The notes below the pieces were generated by a model. That model was given only the letters and a program-made list of their open reading frames with translations. It ran no database searches and had not been told where the DNA came from. From Rhizophagus clarus (Eukaryota > Glomeromycota > Glomeromycetes > Glomerales > Glomeraceae): a stretch of 64,000 bases of DNA. Made by a program: the position numbers and the translations under genes. Shown here one piece after another: positions 37,895-50,030 of this stretch; within the stretch, counting starts at the first letter, position 1, and each line of letters opens with the position of its first letter. The stretch spans positions 1,676,501 through 1,740,500 of the forward strand of contig BLAL01000011.1 in the NCBI GenBank assembly GCA_015698045.1, given 5' to 3'.

Positions 37895-40272
37895 ATGGCT
37901 GATAGTATTGAAAAGCTCAAAAATGACAAAAAGCTTCAAGTTATGGCAAGTGAGGTTCAAGCTATTTGTGGGGAAAAGAATTTAGAAGAAATTCTTGTAG
38001 ACCTTTATAAAACACAAAGCGTAGAACTCACGATCAACCGTATCTTTGATGGAAATGTAACTTTTTTTTGAATTTCCTTATTGCAGTTTTGAACTTTTAT
38101 ATATTTATTATATTTATAATTAAAAGTTCCTTGAAGGAACACGTTTAGATCCTTTGAAAAATTCAAAAATTTCATTCCCTATTCATCTATTGGACAAAAA
38201 GGATTACGTCACATCAACAAAAAATCCCTCAATTAGAACTAATAATAATAATGAACTTTTGCCGACACTTTATACAAATTCTGCAAAAACTAGTGTTTCT
38301 AGGTAAAGTAATTCGATAATTTTGGAGATTCTTGTCTTAATTCTTTAATTAATTTTTGTTTTATTATTAGTTCATCTACATCTATAGCTACAGAATTTGA
38401 TGATAAAGTATGTGATAACTTATCTATTAGTTTTATATAATTATTAATAATCTCTTACGTCAAATTATTATTAATATTTCAAAGCCCAATTTCACGAGAT
38501 TACCATCAGATTTGGAATCAAATTTTATATTTTCATGTTCCATAGATGATAATATCACATCAACCAAAAATTCAACTTGTTCAACCGAATTTTCAACAAA
38601 TCTTTCTCATATTCAAGATAGAAAAGAAAGGTCCTCAATTAATTTGACAACGAAAAAAAAACCAAACAGAAATAGTATAATTGATTTGACTGCTGAAGAT
38701 GAAGATAGTGATGCGACTTTGAAATCGGAGGATTCACATGAACAAAACTTACAAAAATCAGCATGCGAATTTCAGCCCAAGATATTATCGAATGAACATC
38801 AACCCAAGGTGTTAAATCAAGGAAATGGTAAGAATATCATAGAGACAACATTTGATAATCTGAATTATGATGATTACGTAACGCATCAGAAACGTAAACG
38901 CAAGAACGCAGTGGATCAGGCAAGCGTAAATCCAAAAATGACAGAAGAAGATAAGTTAACTGCTAAAAGGGTTAAAGAGGCCGAAAAACTGGAAAAGGTA
39001 TTTATACGTCTTTGAAAAAAAAAATTATAATTTTAGCTAATCTAATTTAATAATCAGCAAATTCAGAAGGAACAACAGAAATTGGAGCGTAAAAAACAAA
39101 AGGAAGAACGTGAGGCCGAGAAAAAAAGACTTAAGCAAATTCAGGAAGTTAACAAAATCAAGGACAATAAACTAGAAATATGTCGAGAATTAATAATTGA
39201 CGTTTCGAATGATATATCGATTAAATCTCTGGTTGATTGCTTACAGGATAACCCAAAATATAATTATATGACTATTAATGCTTTTCAGCATGACATTCCT
39301 AATATTATTAAATGGCGAAGAAAAGTTACTGCAGCATGGAACGATGAACTTTGTGCTTTCATGCCAGTTCCAGAGAAGATTCAGGATGAATCGTTTATAT
39401 TGATTTATTTTGACATATCAGAATTTATCAAACTTATTAAAGACAATAATTTATCAGAAAATATCAATAGATTACAAGAAACTTTTATCAACAAAAAATT
39501 AATTATATTAATTGAAGGTTATGAAAATTATTGTCGCAAAAGAAAAACACAAGTTAATCGGAACTTCACCGATGCTGTTCGATTAGGTATAGAAGAACAC
39601 GATGTCGAAGACATGGAAACCACCAGAATTCCAACAAAGAAAAAGAAAAAAAATTACGAACAAGAACCTAACCTTGAGGAAGTGGAAGAAAAGTTTTTGT
39701 GGTTGCAGATTATTGCAAAATGTTTAATTATTCACACAAAAGACTTTGAGGATACAGCAGAAACGATAGGTATTCTGTCAACTGATATTGCAACTATACC
39801 ATACAAGTGAGTTATCTCATATTATTTTCAATATTCTTTAGCATTAATTTGACAAATTTCTCTTCTCATTAGGAATCGTAATTGTGATTTGAACTTTTGG
39901 GTTGAAGGACAAGTTCGTGTTGGAACAGGATCTAGTGATACTTGGTTACGCATGTTACAAGAGATTCAACTTGTGACTGAACCTGTAGCTAAGGGGATTA
40001 TAAATATCTACCCAACCGTCAAATCGTTATATGATGCATACAAGAAGTGTCGAACCAGAGAAGAAGCAGAAAGTCTTTTGACATTTGTTGAGGTAGTTCT
40101 ATCTTTCATTTTTGATTCTACGTGACAAATTTAACGTATTTATTATTTGTTTTTGTTGTTTACATAGATTCCTAACATTGGTCTGGCGCAACGTCGATGT
40201 ATTAATAAATCTCTATCAAAAAAGATATATGAGATATTTATGGGAACTGATCCGGATTATATAATTTCTTAA
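37895..40272 (+). CDS. EME1: Crossover junction endonuclease subunit EME1/Mms4, with an N-terminal CUE-like domain
   Basis: Non-catalytic partner of MUS81 in cleaving branched DNA such as stalled forks and nicked junctions. Exons: 37895-38056, 38127-38302, 38371-38407, 38485-38997, 39058-39806, 39873-40092 and 40168-40272 (1962 nt, 653 aa). Residues about 18-54 (VQAICGEKNLEEILVDLY, SVELTINRIFDGN) look like a CUE/UBA-type ubiquitin-binding fold. SIIDLTAEDEDSD in exon 4 resembles a SUMO-interacting motif. A lysine/glutamate-rich helix precedes the ERCC4-like nuclease fold (LIILIEGYENYCRK), which lacks a clear catalytic GDXnERKXXXD motif, as expected for EME1. The C-terminal helix-hairpin-helix region is WLRMLQEIQLVTEPVAKGI, followed by NIYPTVKSLYDAY. 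The start at 37895 begins the CUE-like block; an upstream in-frame extension to 37805 is not conserved-looking. Confidence 0.9.
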
Positions 40273-40921
40273 AATATTTATTTAGATAAGGAAATTTAAT
40301 TTTATTATAGATAGTAATTTCTTTGTCAAAGAACTTTGACTCATGATTGCTTAACTTGTTCATTGAAGATTAAGATTAAGATTTAACTATATTTCATAAT
40401 AATATACAGATGTAATTGTCTTATATCGTAATACTGACTTTTTTGATAGTAATATTAAATACTCACTAGTCCTAATACGATCAATAAATAAAGAATCCTT
40501 TTGAACAAAAATTTTTATAATTAAACTTGTTTCTGTTTTACATGCAAAATTTGAACCCAGTATTTATACAAATTATTTATAAAATTAAATGTAATGTTTC
40601 GGGCTAGTTGCAATCTAAAACAATACGAAAAAATTTTGTAAAAATGAATACTCACCAGTCGTCTAAGAAAAGTGGGTAATAATTACATAATAAAATTTAA
40701 CTTTCAACACTTTCAACAGATACTCATTAAATGATATTTAAATGTTCATTACATGATCCGAATGGAATTGCCGAAATTATTACGTTTCAAATTAAAGTGT
40801 GCACGTGATTATTAACATATCAAGTAAATGGTCGCCGCAACGTGAAATCTCTGGATCTACGGTTACACATATAATTGCAATAATGCATTTCCTCCCTTCC
40901 ACTCACGAACTACTATGTACT
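40273..40921. other. Spacer between EME1 and the cis-prenyltransferase
   Basis: Contains the EME1 3' end, with an AATAAA at about 40485, and the promoter and 5' leader of the next gene. An alternative in-frame ATG for the downstream gene lies at 40883. Nothing else recognised. Confidence 0.6.
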
Positions 40922-41974
40922 ATGTCTACTGTAACGCATGATTCAAAAACAACTGACAAAGAAGTATTTGATTCTACAATCCCATCCTCACCAAACTCTC
41001 TATCTAAGCATTTTCATGAATTCTTGATAAAGATATTAAGATATGGAAAGATCCCTCGACACATTGGTTTTATTATGGATGGTAATAGAAGATTTGCAAG
41101 GAAGATAAATGTTCAGACCACAGAAGGGCATTATATGGGATTCCTTAAAATGGAAGAGGCAAGTTAAATAATTTTCTTTTATTTTTATTTTTATTTTTTT
41201 TTTTCCTGAATCATTAGCATAAATATTAAATTAAAAATTGAACTTTATTTAGGTATTGGACATTTGTTTACAGCTTGGTGTTAAAGTAGTCACTGTATAC
41301 GCGTTTAGCATCGAGAATTTTAAGCGACCAAAAGAAGAAGTAGATGCACTTATGCATCTGGCCAAAACGAAGTTAATAGAATTGTGTCAGAGGTAATGAT
41401 TACTGAATTGAATATTATTTTTTTCAAAAAATTTAACGCAAAATTTTCTTCAGTCAAACCGTGAAAAAATATGGAGTTTGTGTCAGAATATTAGGAAACA
41501 TGTCTTATGTTTCACAAGATTTGAGAGAAGTCATAGAAGAAGCAGTTGAAATGACAAAAGATAATAATCGGTAATTAATTAATAGTAAAAAATAGGTTTT
41601 CTTTGTTTAAAAAAGATATTATATCTAATTTATAATATTTATTTAATAATAATAGATCTATATTGAATGTATGTTTTTCATATACTTCAAGAGATGAAAT
41701 TACAAACTCTGTAAAAACAATCGTAAAAATGGTAGAAAACAAACAAATACAAGTAGAGGATATTGATGAAAATTTAATAGAAAAATGTTTATTTACTCAT
41801 GGATGCCCTCCTTTAGAGATTCTTATTCGAACATCAGGTGAAATTCGATTGAGTGATTTTCTTTTATGGCAATGTCATCAGGATTGTCATATACATTTTG
41901 AGAATTGTTATTGGCCCGAGTTTTCCATTTGGAAAATGTTACAAATCATTTTGGAATATCAACTAGCAAATTAG
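40922..41974 (+). CDS. Dehydrodolichyl diphosphate synthase, cis-prenyltransferase (Rer2/DHDDS family)
   Basis: Adds isopentenyl diphosphate units in cis to make the dolichol precursor, at the ER membrane, normally with a NgBR/Nus1 partner. Exons: 40922-41158, 41253-41392, 41454-41570 and 41656-41974 (813 nt, 270 aa). Conserved regions are [15 protein letters not shown] (pyrophosphate-binding DGNRR), [53 protein letters not shown] and YWPEFSIW. The first intron has a GC donor (GAG then GCAAGT at 41159) paired with an AG acceptor; using it is the only way to keep the conserved [13 protein letters not shown] block. The start may instead be the ATG at 40883, giving 13 more residues. Complete. 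Confidence 0.95.
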
Positions 41975-42307
41975 ACCAAATTACATGAAATTAGACTTTA
42001 AAATATTTAATTTTAGTAATAATTTTAATCAATGTTAAAATTTTCGATTTTGTTAGTATGCTTCCGATTATTATCAGTTATTATATTATATTATTTTAAA
42101 TTTTAATAATTAAACCATATCTTTTAATATAAGAAAAGTTATTCATTATTTATATTACACTTAACAGATTTTAATATAATAAGTAATTTAAATAAAATAA
42201 AATTATCAGTTTTAATAATTTATTCAAAATATTTATTAAAATTTAAAAATTAGTATTTTTTTATAAGAATTTTAATTTCTCTATGGATATTATACTTATA
42301 TTTAAAG
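41975..42307. other. AT-rich 3' flank of the cis-prenyltransferase gene
   Basis: No feature recognised; ends in the 15-bp target site of LINE copy B. Confidence 0.6.
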
Positions 42308-42322
42308 AATTTAATAAAAAAT

Positions 42323-44333
42323 TTTTTTTTTTTTTTTTTTTTTTTTTAGTCAAATCAAATGCATACGCTTTATTAAAATTGATAAAAGAATCAAGATACA
42401 AATAAATGCTATACCGTCTCATCTACAGGAACCGCAGCTACAAGTGACAAGTACCTAACATGACTAACTATTCTAGCCTATTCTCATAAGGTATAATAGG
42501 AAGTCCAGAGATAGATTTAAGGAATAAAGGAATCGAAAAATAAAAAAGAAATATTCTAAAAAGAAAACAAAATAAAACCAAATATATAACTAAATCAAAA
42601 TGATTCCTAAGTTAAGGGCCGATAAACCTAATTAACTAAATTATATAAATTGATCCAAAAGGGCCTTTAGTCCTGCTATTAAATGTTTCACGTCCGGCCG
42701 ATTGGACTGGTTGGACTTGGAGCGAGAGTTCTTCTTGTAAGTCGAACCAGAATTCGAGGAAGAGTTTTCTTTTTTGTTCTGGTCGTGACACCTATGGTTG
42801 TCTAAATTAGTATATTGTTGACGAAAAGGCTTTAATTGCCTTGTATTTTTATTGCCAGCATTGCCAAATCTAGCTGGGGGACGTTTCTTGAATCCAAGTT
42901 TGGGGGAGGAATAACGACACCACGAAAGACTAACATCATTCCAAAGTTGTGGAGTACTTATACATTTAGAAGCTTGGTCCCACGTCACAAAGTAGCCAAT
43001 CAACTTTCTCTGCCCCGAGGATTCTTTAATTACTTTGAAAGATTTCATTCCACTCTCAGCTACAAACTTGCTGGGAGTGCAGTTGGGAAATAATGTGGAT
43101 TCAGTCATATTTGCAGGAATGTCAGTAATAACTGCCTGGAACTTTTCTCATTGTTTACATTCTGAAAGGTTCCATGACGCTGGAAACCATCTAACCGGAA
43201 TACCACCTAGTCCGACAGTCCACTCGCATTATAAGCTTTAAGGCACTCATGGTTTGGTATCAATCAAACCCTTGCTGATAAATACTTCTTATGACACCTT
43301 GTACTGATTGATACGATTTTCCCCTAGAAACTTAAGTTGCCTAGGAGAGTGTAGCTATCCCATTTAGCCGGTATATCATATACTATCAAGTCCAACAGCT
43401 GTGCCTGTTCTTTTTGCTGTGGGCAGTAACCGGTAAGGATAAGGTTAGAATTATTAAAGTTATCTGCTAAATGTTCCTATTTCCTCTTTTTATCTTGAGT
43501 TATTGTGAACTGCTCTGAAGGTTTACTGTTGTCACTACTCTTCGAAGAAGTCGCTTGTTGAGGTGAAACGTTGTTAAAAGTAACCACTTTAGAGCCAGAA
43601 GGAGTCTGTTCAGGTGACGGTCTGCTAGGAACTATAAAGGGATTTTCGTCCTGTTGTTGTTGCTGTTTTTGGATTTTCTTCAGCTTTTTCTTAGCAGATT
43701 TTTGCTGAGCTCTGGATAAAGGCGTAGCAGGTGGTGTGATTGGGTTGGGACGATGAGGGGTACTAGGTACCTTAATATTTGTGTCCCCTTGTGAGTCATC
43801 AAGATTTATTGAATCTGATTGGTGTTGTATAGGTTGAGAAATTGCTATATCAGGAATGGGTTGTTGTTGTTGCACAGAGGGCTGAGTTTCCAAATTTGCT
43901 GTGCAGATCTCCCAATCATGATACTTAGCAGCCTTGACGAAACGACCTATACAGGTCGCTATGAAGGAAGGCAGTAGAAAGCTTTTGGGTTTGAGGCCTC
44001 CAAGTGTTGGTGTTTCTACTGTTTGCATAACGTCTTTATTCGCACAAAAAAACAGTTTCAACAGTTCGTCGTCCATTTCTACTTAGTTGAAGAAGTCTTT
44101 GTTACGTAATATCATGTGTCTAACTTCGAGTTTAATAAGGTGGAGAATATCTTCTTTCCGGTGTTTAAAGAACCACTCTGGGTCGCTGTGTATTGTTTCT
44201 TGGGTCGAGGAGTCCATTTCTGTTAATTATTTGCAGTGTTTTTTAACAAAAAAAACGTCCTATAGACAAAATAAAAAATTTTTTCCTCCGTGAAAATTTG
44301 GTTCACAGATCTGCAGGAAAGAGTTCCTCCATC
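42323..44333 (-). mobile_element. LINE-like insertion carrying only ORF1 (copy B, 2.0 kb)
   Basis: Poly(A)-tailed on the minus strand (poly-T from about 42322), flanked by a 15-bp direct repeat with one mismatch, AATTTAATAAAAAAT (42308-42322) and AATTTGATAAAAAAT (44334-44348). From its 5' end it has a leader of about 260 bases, a single ORF region (44076 to 42641) and a 3' untranslated region of about 320 bases. No endonuclease or reverse transcriptase is present. The target lies at the edge of a 49-bp tandem repeat. Confidence 0.8.
42641..44076 (-). pseudogene. LINE-type ORF1 protein, pseudogene (copy B)
   Basis: Starts MDDELLKLFFCANKDVM at 44076 and is open to 43477, with a Pro/Gln/Ser-rich linker and a Lys/Gln-rich helix (AQQKSAKKKLKKIQKQQQQQ). 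Then comes an RRM-like core (IVYDIPAKWDSYTLLGNL, KIVSISTRCHKKYL), where stop codons and a frame change interrupt it. It resumes open from 43108 to 42641 with KSFKVIKESSGQRKLIGYF, a WCRYSSPK segment and a basic Ser/Asn/Arg tail ending LKALLDQFI. RNA-binding ORF1 proteins chaperone LINE RNA; that role is inferred from family architecture. Confidence 0.7.
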
Positions 44334-44513
44334 AATTTGATAAAAAATCAAAAGTAATAAACTTACTTATATTTATAAAAATTTAATTGATAAAAATCAA
44401 AAATAATAAACTTACTTATATTTATAAAAATTTAATTAATAAAAATCAAAAATAATAAATTTACTTATATTTATAAAAATTTAATTAATAAAAATCAAAA
44501 GTAATAAACTTAT
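44334..44513. repeat. 49-bp tandem repeat, ~3.7 copies
   Basis: Unit containing ACTTACTTATATTTATAAAA and TTAATTAATAAAAATC, at 49-base spacing (44361, 44410, 44459). The LINE copy B target duplication falls in this unit. Confidence 0.85.
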
Positions 44514-45613
44514 ATTTTAGATTAATTATTATAAAGTAAATTTATTTATTGCAGAAATAACAGAAATTATACATTACCTTAGTGATTTTTGTTAAAACTG
44601 TTTTTGCTAAGGTTTTAGTTTTATTATTAATTATTAAACTAGTTTTGGTTTTGTAATTAACTAAACTATATAGTAAAATTTTTAATTTTAATTTTAATTA
44701 TATAAAAATATATTTAAATAATTATAAATATAATATTATAAAGAAAAAATATTAAATTATAATAAAAATTTATATATAATAATTTATAAAGAAATTTATT
44801 TTTCACTTAGATCATTTCTTAATACTTTTTTTTATATGTCAAATTTATAATTCAGCAAATTTAAAAAAATATTATTAAAGATTTTTTTTTTAATATAAGA
44901 TTTTTAAACTTGTATTAAAAATGTAATTTTACCTGTGTTGTAAGTTTATTTAGAATTTAAAAAAAGTTTTTGAATGCCAATTTTAACTTTATATATAAAT
45001 GATTAATTCTATTGTCTTTATTATCAATCATTTTTTAAAATGAATTTTATAAAAAAAGGTTTTTGTTAAATAAGTCAATAATGATATTTAAAATTATTTT
45101 TATCTTTCTAAGTAAATTTCAAAATTATAGAAAAACAAAAAATATTAAATTTAATAAAACAAACTAAATGTACTTTTTTTTGCTTAAAATCATAATATAT
45201 ATATAAATCATATCTTAAAATAACAGGATTAATATATTAATAGATAATCAATTTTTATTTTTTTAGTCTTATATATTAAAGATTTATAAATGTATAAGTT
45301 ATAATCAACTATTTTTGAATTATATATTCACAATTTAAATATTTCTATTATATAATATTATTAGTAATAAATTGAAATTTTTTATTGTTTATCAAATAAT
45401 AAATATATATAATAATATATTAGTATAAATAAATTAGCAAAATCTCGCCTATTTATTGTATTAAATAATAATTTTATATATTACAATTGAAAATTTAAAT
45501 TTATTAATTGGAGTTACAGTTAAGATAATATTTTATTTTATTTTTATTATTCATCATATAATCTATAATTTCTATTGCAAATAAAACATGATAGCTAAAC
45601 TAATGTAAAATTA
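44514..45613. other. AT-rich intergenic DNA, nothing recognised
   Basis: About 1.1 kb of A/T-rich sequence without ORF, repeat boundary or RNA gene. Confidence 0.6.
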
Positions 45614-45615
45614 TA

Positions 45616-45806
45616 CAGTCAGCTCGTAATATAACAAACCTTTTGAGTTTCACCTCAATTCGTTATAAGATTATAATGAAGAATTTTAAAGGATTTAATT
45701 GGTTGCTTTATTATAATGAGAGTTACTGCTGTATTTGATTGGTTAAATATTACATGATAGGTAAAAATTTGCTATAATGTGAGTTTGTTATATCAAGAGC
45801 TGACTG
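45616..45806. mobile_element. pogo/Tc1-like miniature element, 191 bp
   Basis: Inverted termini CAGTCAGCTCGTAATATAAC at 45616 and GTTATATCAAGAGCTGACTG ending at 45806 pair over about 26 bases. Both sides carry the dinucleotide TA (45614-45615 and 45807-45808). CAGT starts with a TATAAC-containing terminus and TA duplication are typical of pogo/Fot-like mariner relatives. The interior again contains TTCGTTATAAGA-like words. No coding capacity. Confidence 0.8.
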
Positions 45807-45808
45807 TA

Positions 45809-47564
45809 ATCATTAATCCTCTAAAACTATTTTAGAATTTCAGATATATAAAATACTTTAAAAAAATTTAATAATTAATTTTAAATCAGATTTGGCTTTA
45901 TAAATCATAGGTTTTTTTTCTTTATAAAATACTTCATTTTTAAAATTCAAATTTATAAGAAAGTGGATTTTTAATAATTATTATAATTCATGATTAATTT
46001 CTTATTTATATTTTTAATTTAAATTAAAATAAATTTTATTTATTAAATACTTAATAAACCAGTTAATTTGGTATATAATTTAAATATTATAGAATTTAAT
46101 CTGAATATTAAAACTTTTAGATATTAGATAAACGAATTTTTTAATTTTTATATTTTTTTAAAAATAATGATTTTTTATTTCAAAAAGTAAAATTTCGTTA
46201 TTTTGATAAATACATTATTTTTACCAATTATAATTAATAATATTCTTAAATTTTTTGATATCTTTATATTATGAAACTAATGTTAAATCTTTTTATATTT
46301 TCAATATAATTTGATATTTTTAAAAAAAAACATTAAAATTTAATTTATTTAAAAAAAGAAAATGATATTTGATCACAAGTTTTTTATTAAGAATTTTATA
46401 GCTATATGGATATATCTAAATAATCTGAAATTTGCAATTTTTTTTTAGATTTGAATTTTTTTTTAGTAATTTTATTAATATTATACTTTAATTTTACTAT
46501 TTTAGTTTTAAATTTATAAATATTAATATTATATTTAATATTTTTAGTATTAGTATCTTTTTGCTCTTAATTCTTATTATTTTTCTCTAATTTTTTGATT
46601 TTATTTTTAAGTTTAATATTATAATTGATAATAAAATTAGATAATTTCTTAATATATATTAATGTGTGAAATAGAACTCCAAAGAATACATATGCAGTAT
46701 AACTCAGATCCAATTCCAAAAATTTTAATATAACTTTATACACCTAATTTTACTAAAAGCTTTATACAAAATCAGCATGTAAGTTTAAATTTTATATAAT
46801 TTTATACAATTTAATATCTGAGTTTATTATAAAATTTTTATTATATTTATAAAATTTTTTTACAAAAATATATAATAATAATATATATACATAAAAATTT
46901 TCATTAAAAAAAAAAAATTTTAAAAATAAATTTCTAAATCTTTAAATAAAAAATAAATAACATTTTCGTAATTTATTAAACATCCAGTAATCGGATTTTG
47001 ATAAAGTTTATACCATTAGATTCGTATCATTGAGACGGTTCTAATGATACTAAAATCAACTTTCTAGGATTAATATTGACTGAAATAAGGTTTACTAATA
47101 AATTTTATTAATTAATTAAAAAATTATTAAAAAATTTCCTATATTAAAATGATATAAAATTAGCTACTGGATATAAAAATAATACTGGGAAATTACAAAT
47201 TTTTTAAAATTTTGTGAACTTATAATTTTCTCCTCCCTTACCCCACCACCAACCTTTTGACCTTATATTCTTTATATAATTTTTTTCTTTTAAGTTTGTT
47301 ATGTTATCACATCTAAAATTGTTACGCTATCACATCTAATTTTGTTTATTTTTTACATATAACCTTATTACACCATCATGTTTTAGAAATCTATTACACT
47401 GTCACATCTAAAAATTTGTGTTTTTCTTTTTTTAAATTAAGGGATAAATTTTACAAATTTATTATAAATTTACGTGTTTTACTATTTATAGATTAATGGG
47501 TTAATTTAGAATTTTTTTTACTAAATTTATTATTGAATTATATTTTATTTTTGTTTATATATTT
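45809..47564. other. AT-rich intergenic DNA
   Basis: No gene. A degenerate repeat of about 35-45 bases built on ATCACATCTAAAA lies at 47300-47420; a C-rich patch (CCCTTACCCCACCACC) lies at about 47236. Confidence 0.55.
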
Positions 47565-47802
47565 TTTTTTTTTTTTAACTTTAAAGGCATTGGAACTGCA
47601 TACGTTTATTAGTAAAAATGAGGATACAGTAAGCATCACTATTTATACAAGAACTACACTCCCAGCCCGAGGACTGGTCTTACCATTCGCCTAGATCATT
47701 AACAAACTAATTATAAAAGTATAAAAGGTAAACAGGGAGAAAAAAAGAAAAATTCTACGAAAAGAGGTAATCTAAGCTGCTAAGTACTATCAGATCATTC
47801 CT

Positions 47803-50030
47803 TCACTTCAATTTAAGATTACTAGTTAATTCATCCAGGATCTTCTTAATTGTCCTGACTTTTGCGTAAAGGTTACGTTTGGAGATCTTGAATTTGGAGC
47901 CATGATGCCGCTTCGATAGTTTCTTAGATGCCTGCGAATTATTGACATCTTTTCGTTGGTGTGCCTTTGAATCCTTCATCCGGGGACTTCTTATGTGAGT
48001 CTTGTTTGACCCAGTTGCTGGAATAGACTTGAACGGTTTGGTAGAAGATTTGGTGTCAACACGATCTCCTTGAATCTTTCGCTTAGCCGAATGGGAGGAG
48101 GTAGGACTAATCTTCTTTGTTTTCTTCAGGATCGCGATATGTTTGCACCATGAGACATTCTTGCCATACCAGAATGTCGGGTTACTAATGCACTTCTGTA
48201 AGTGTTCCCAGATTTCGAAGTATCTAACAATCTTGTGCAATCCATCTGGGAATTTAATTTCTTTGAACATTTTAATGTTCAATTCTAGGGCTCTGATCAG
48301 TTCGGTTCAGTTCAGTTTTTGCAAAAACTAATACCGAACCGAATTAATCAGTATCGGTATTAATGATTACCGAAACTGATCAGTAATTACCGAAAACTGA
48401 ACCAATTTACCGAACGAGTTTAGTAAAAAAACGTTTCGCAACGTTTAGCAAAAAAAAAGTTGCGAAACGATTTTTTCTTATCAAATCATCCATAAAAAAA
48501 CGTTTCGCAACGTTTTTTATTAAAGTGACAAAAAAAACGTTGCGAGACGTTTTTTTTATATTAAATCGTTTTATAAAAACGTTTTGCAACGTTTTTAAAT
48601 AAAAAGGAAAATAACGTTGCGAAACGTTGTTTTTTATATTAAATTTCCAATGTAAAAAACGTTTCGCAACGTTTTTTACAAGTTTCGCAAAAATAACGTT
48701 ACGAAACGTTATTTTTTTTATATCAAACGTTTATGTAAAAAACGTTTCGCAACGTTTTTTACAATGTTCGCAAAAATAACATTGTGAAACATTATTTTTC
48801 ATATTAAATTGTTTATGTAAAAAACGTTTCGCAACGTTTTTTACAAGTTCTGCAAAAATAACGTTGCGAAATATTATTTTTTTTATCAAATCGTTTATGT
48901 AAAAAACGTTTCGCAACGTTTTTTACAAGTTTCGCAAAAATAACGTTGCGAAATGTTATTTTTTATCAAATCGTTTATGTAAAAAACATTTCGCAACATT
49001 TTTTACAAGTTCCGCAAAAATAACGTTGCGAAACGTTATTTTTTATATCAAACGTTTATGTAAAAAACGTTTTGCAACGTTTTTTTTTAACTACATTATT
49101 TACATTTTTCTTATAAAAAAAAAACATTTTTATTATCGGTAAATCGGTTCAGTAAATCGCAAAACCGATACCGAAACTGAAAGTTTTGGTTCGATAAATC
49201 ATAAAACCGAAACCGCTCTAATACCGAAACCGGTCAGTACGGTTCGGTAATTACCGAAACTGATCGGAGCCCTATTTAATTCACTGAGAAAAGTTAAGTG
49301 TTGGGGCGCTGTGAGCGAAGCTGTATTCATAGATTCAGGCGGGTCATAAATAACAGCTTGGAATCTTTCTCGTTCTTTTCGTTCAGCCAGATTCCAGTTT
49401 GCCAGGAACCATCGAGTAGTTATACCTGCAAGGGGAGCCATCCACTGTGCTTCGTAGTTCTGAAAGAATTCTGAAATAACTAGCTTACATCGTACTGTCT
49501 TGTATTTGCGCTGGCGCTTGGTCGATATTGATATTACATTACCCCAAGTGGATAGGTGAGATAATAGTTCATAATTATCCCACTTTGCAGGAACATCATA
49601 TATTAGGATATCTTGAACGAACTGGCATCCTGAGGGCGTCTGATATCTAGTGATGACTTGTGCAGCCTCAGCGTCTTGTACCTTTAGACGTTTTTCTTTA
49701 CCGGCATTGCTATCCAGTAACAGTGCTGAAGACTCTTCAACTTTTTTGATCGCGTCATGTAAAGGCAAGGGAGGTAGCTAAAAAGAGAGCGTTTGGGTGA
49801 ACTCAGCCTCAGAGTCAACAGAAAACCTGAATTCTTTGTCAATATCCTCTTCAGATATTGTAATATGCTTATTGTTTTTCTTTTTGCCTTTGCCTTTAGA
49901 CGTAGTTGCGATTGGGCTATTAATAGCCGTTGTGTGAGGTTGTGCAAATGTTGATTGGTGCGAGGCAGGTGATAATATATTCATATCCATCTCCTGTGTG
50001 AGGGCCAAATCTGAGGTGCTCGACGTGTTG
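47803..50030 (-). pseudogene. LINE-type ORF1 protein, interrupted (copy C)
   Basis: One frame runs from about 50030 through a single in-frame TAG at 49778-49780 down to 49275, is broken by the hAT-type element, and resumes in the same phase from 48285 to the stop at 47803. It contains a Lys-rich segment, an RRM-like core (ILIYDVPAKWDNYELLSHL and TVRCKLVISEF), APLAGITTRWFLANWNLAE, NVSWCKHIAILKKTKK and a basic C-terminal tail. Apart from one nonsense codon and the insertion the frame is intact, so it is younger than copies A and B by this measure. Confidence 0.75.
48286..49274. mobile_element. hAT-type miniature element, copy 3 (989 bp, least decayed)
   Basis: Starts TAGGGCTCTGATCAGTTC and ends with the inverse (CTGATCGGAGCCCTA). 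The 8-bp flanks are TTCAATTC (48278-48285) and TTTAATTC (49275-49282), a target duplication with one mismatch. The interior is about eight repeats of a palindromic AACGTTTCGCAACGTT core separated by ACAAGTTTCGCAAAAATAAC-like spacers. CG sites are largely kept. Inserted in the ORF1 of LINE copy C. Confidence 0.9.
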
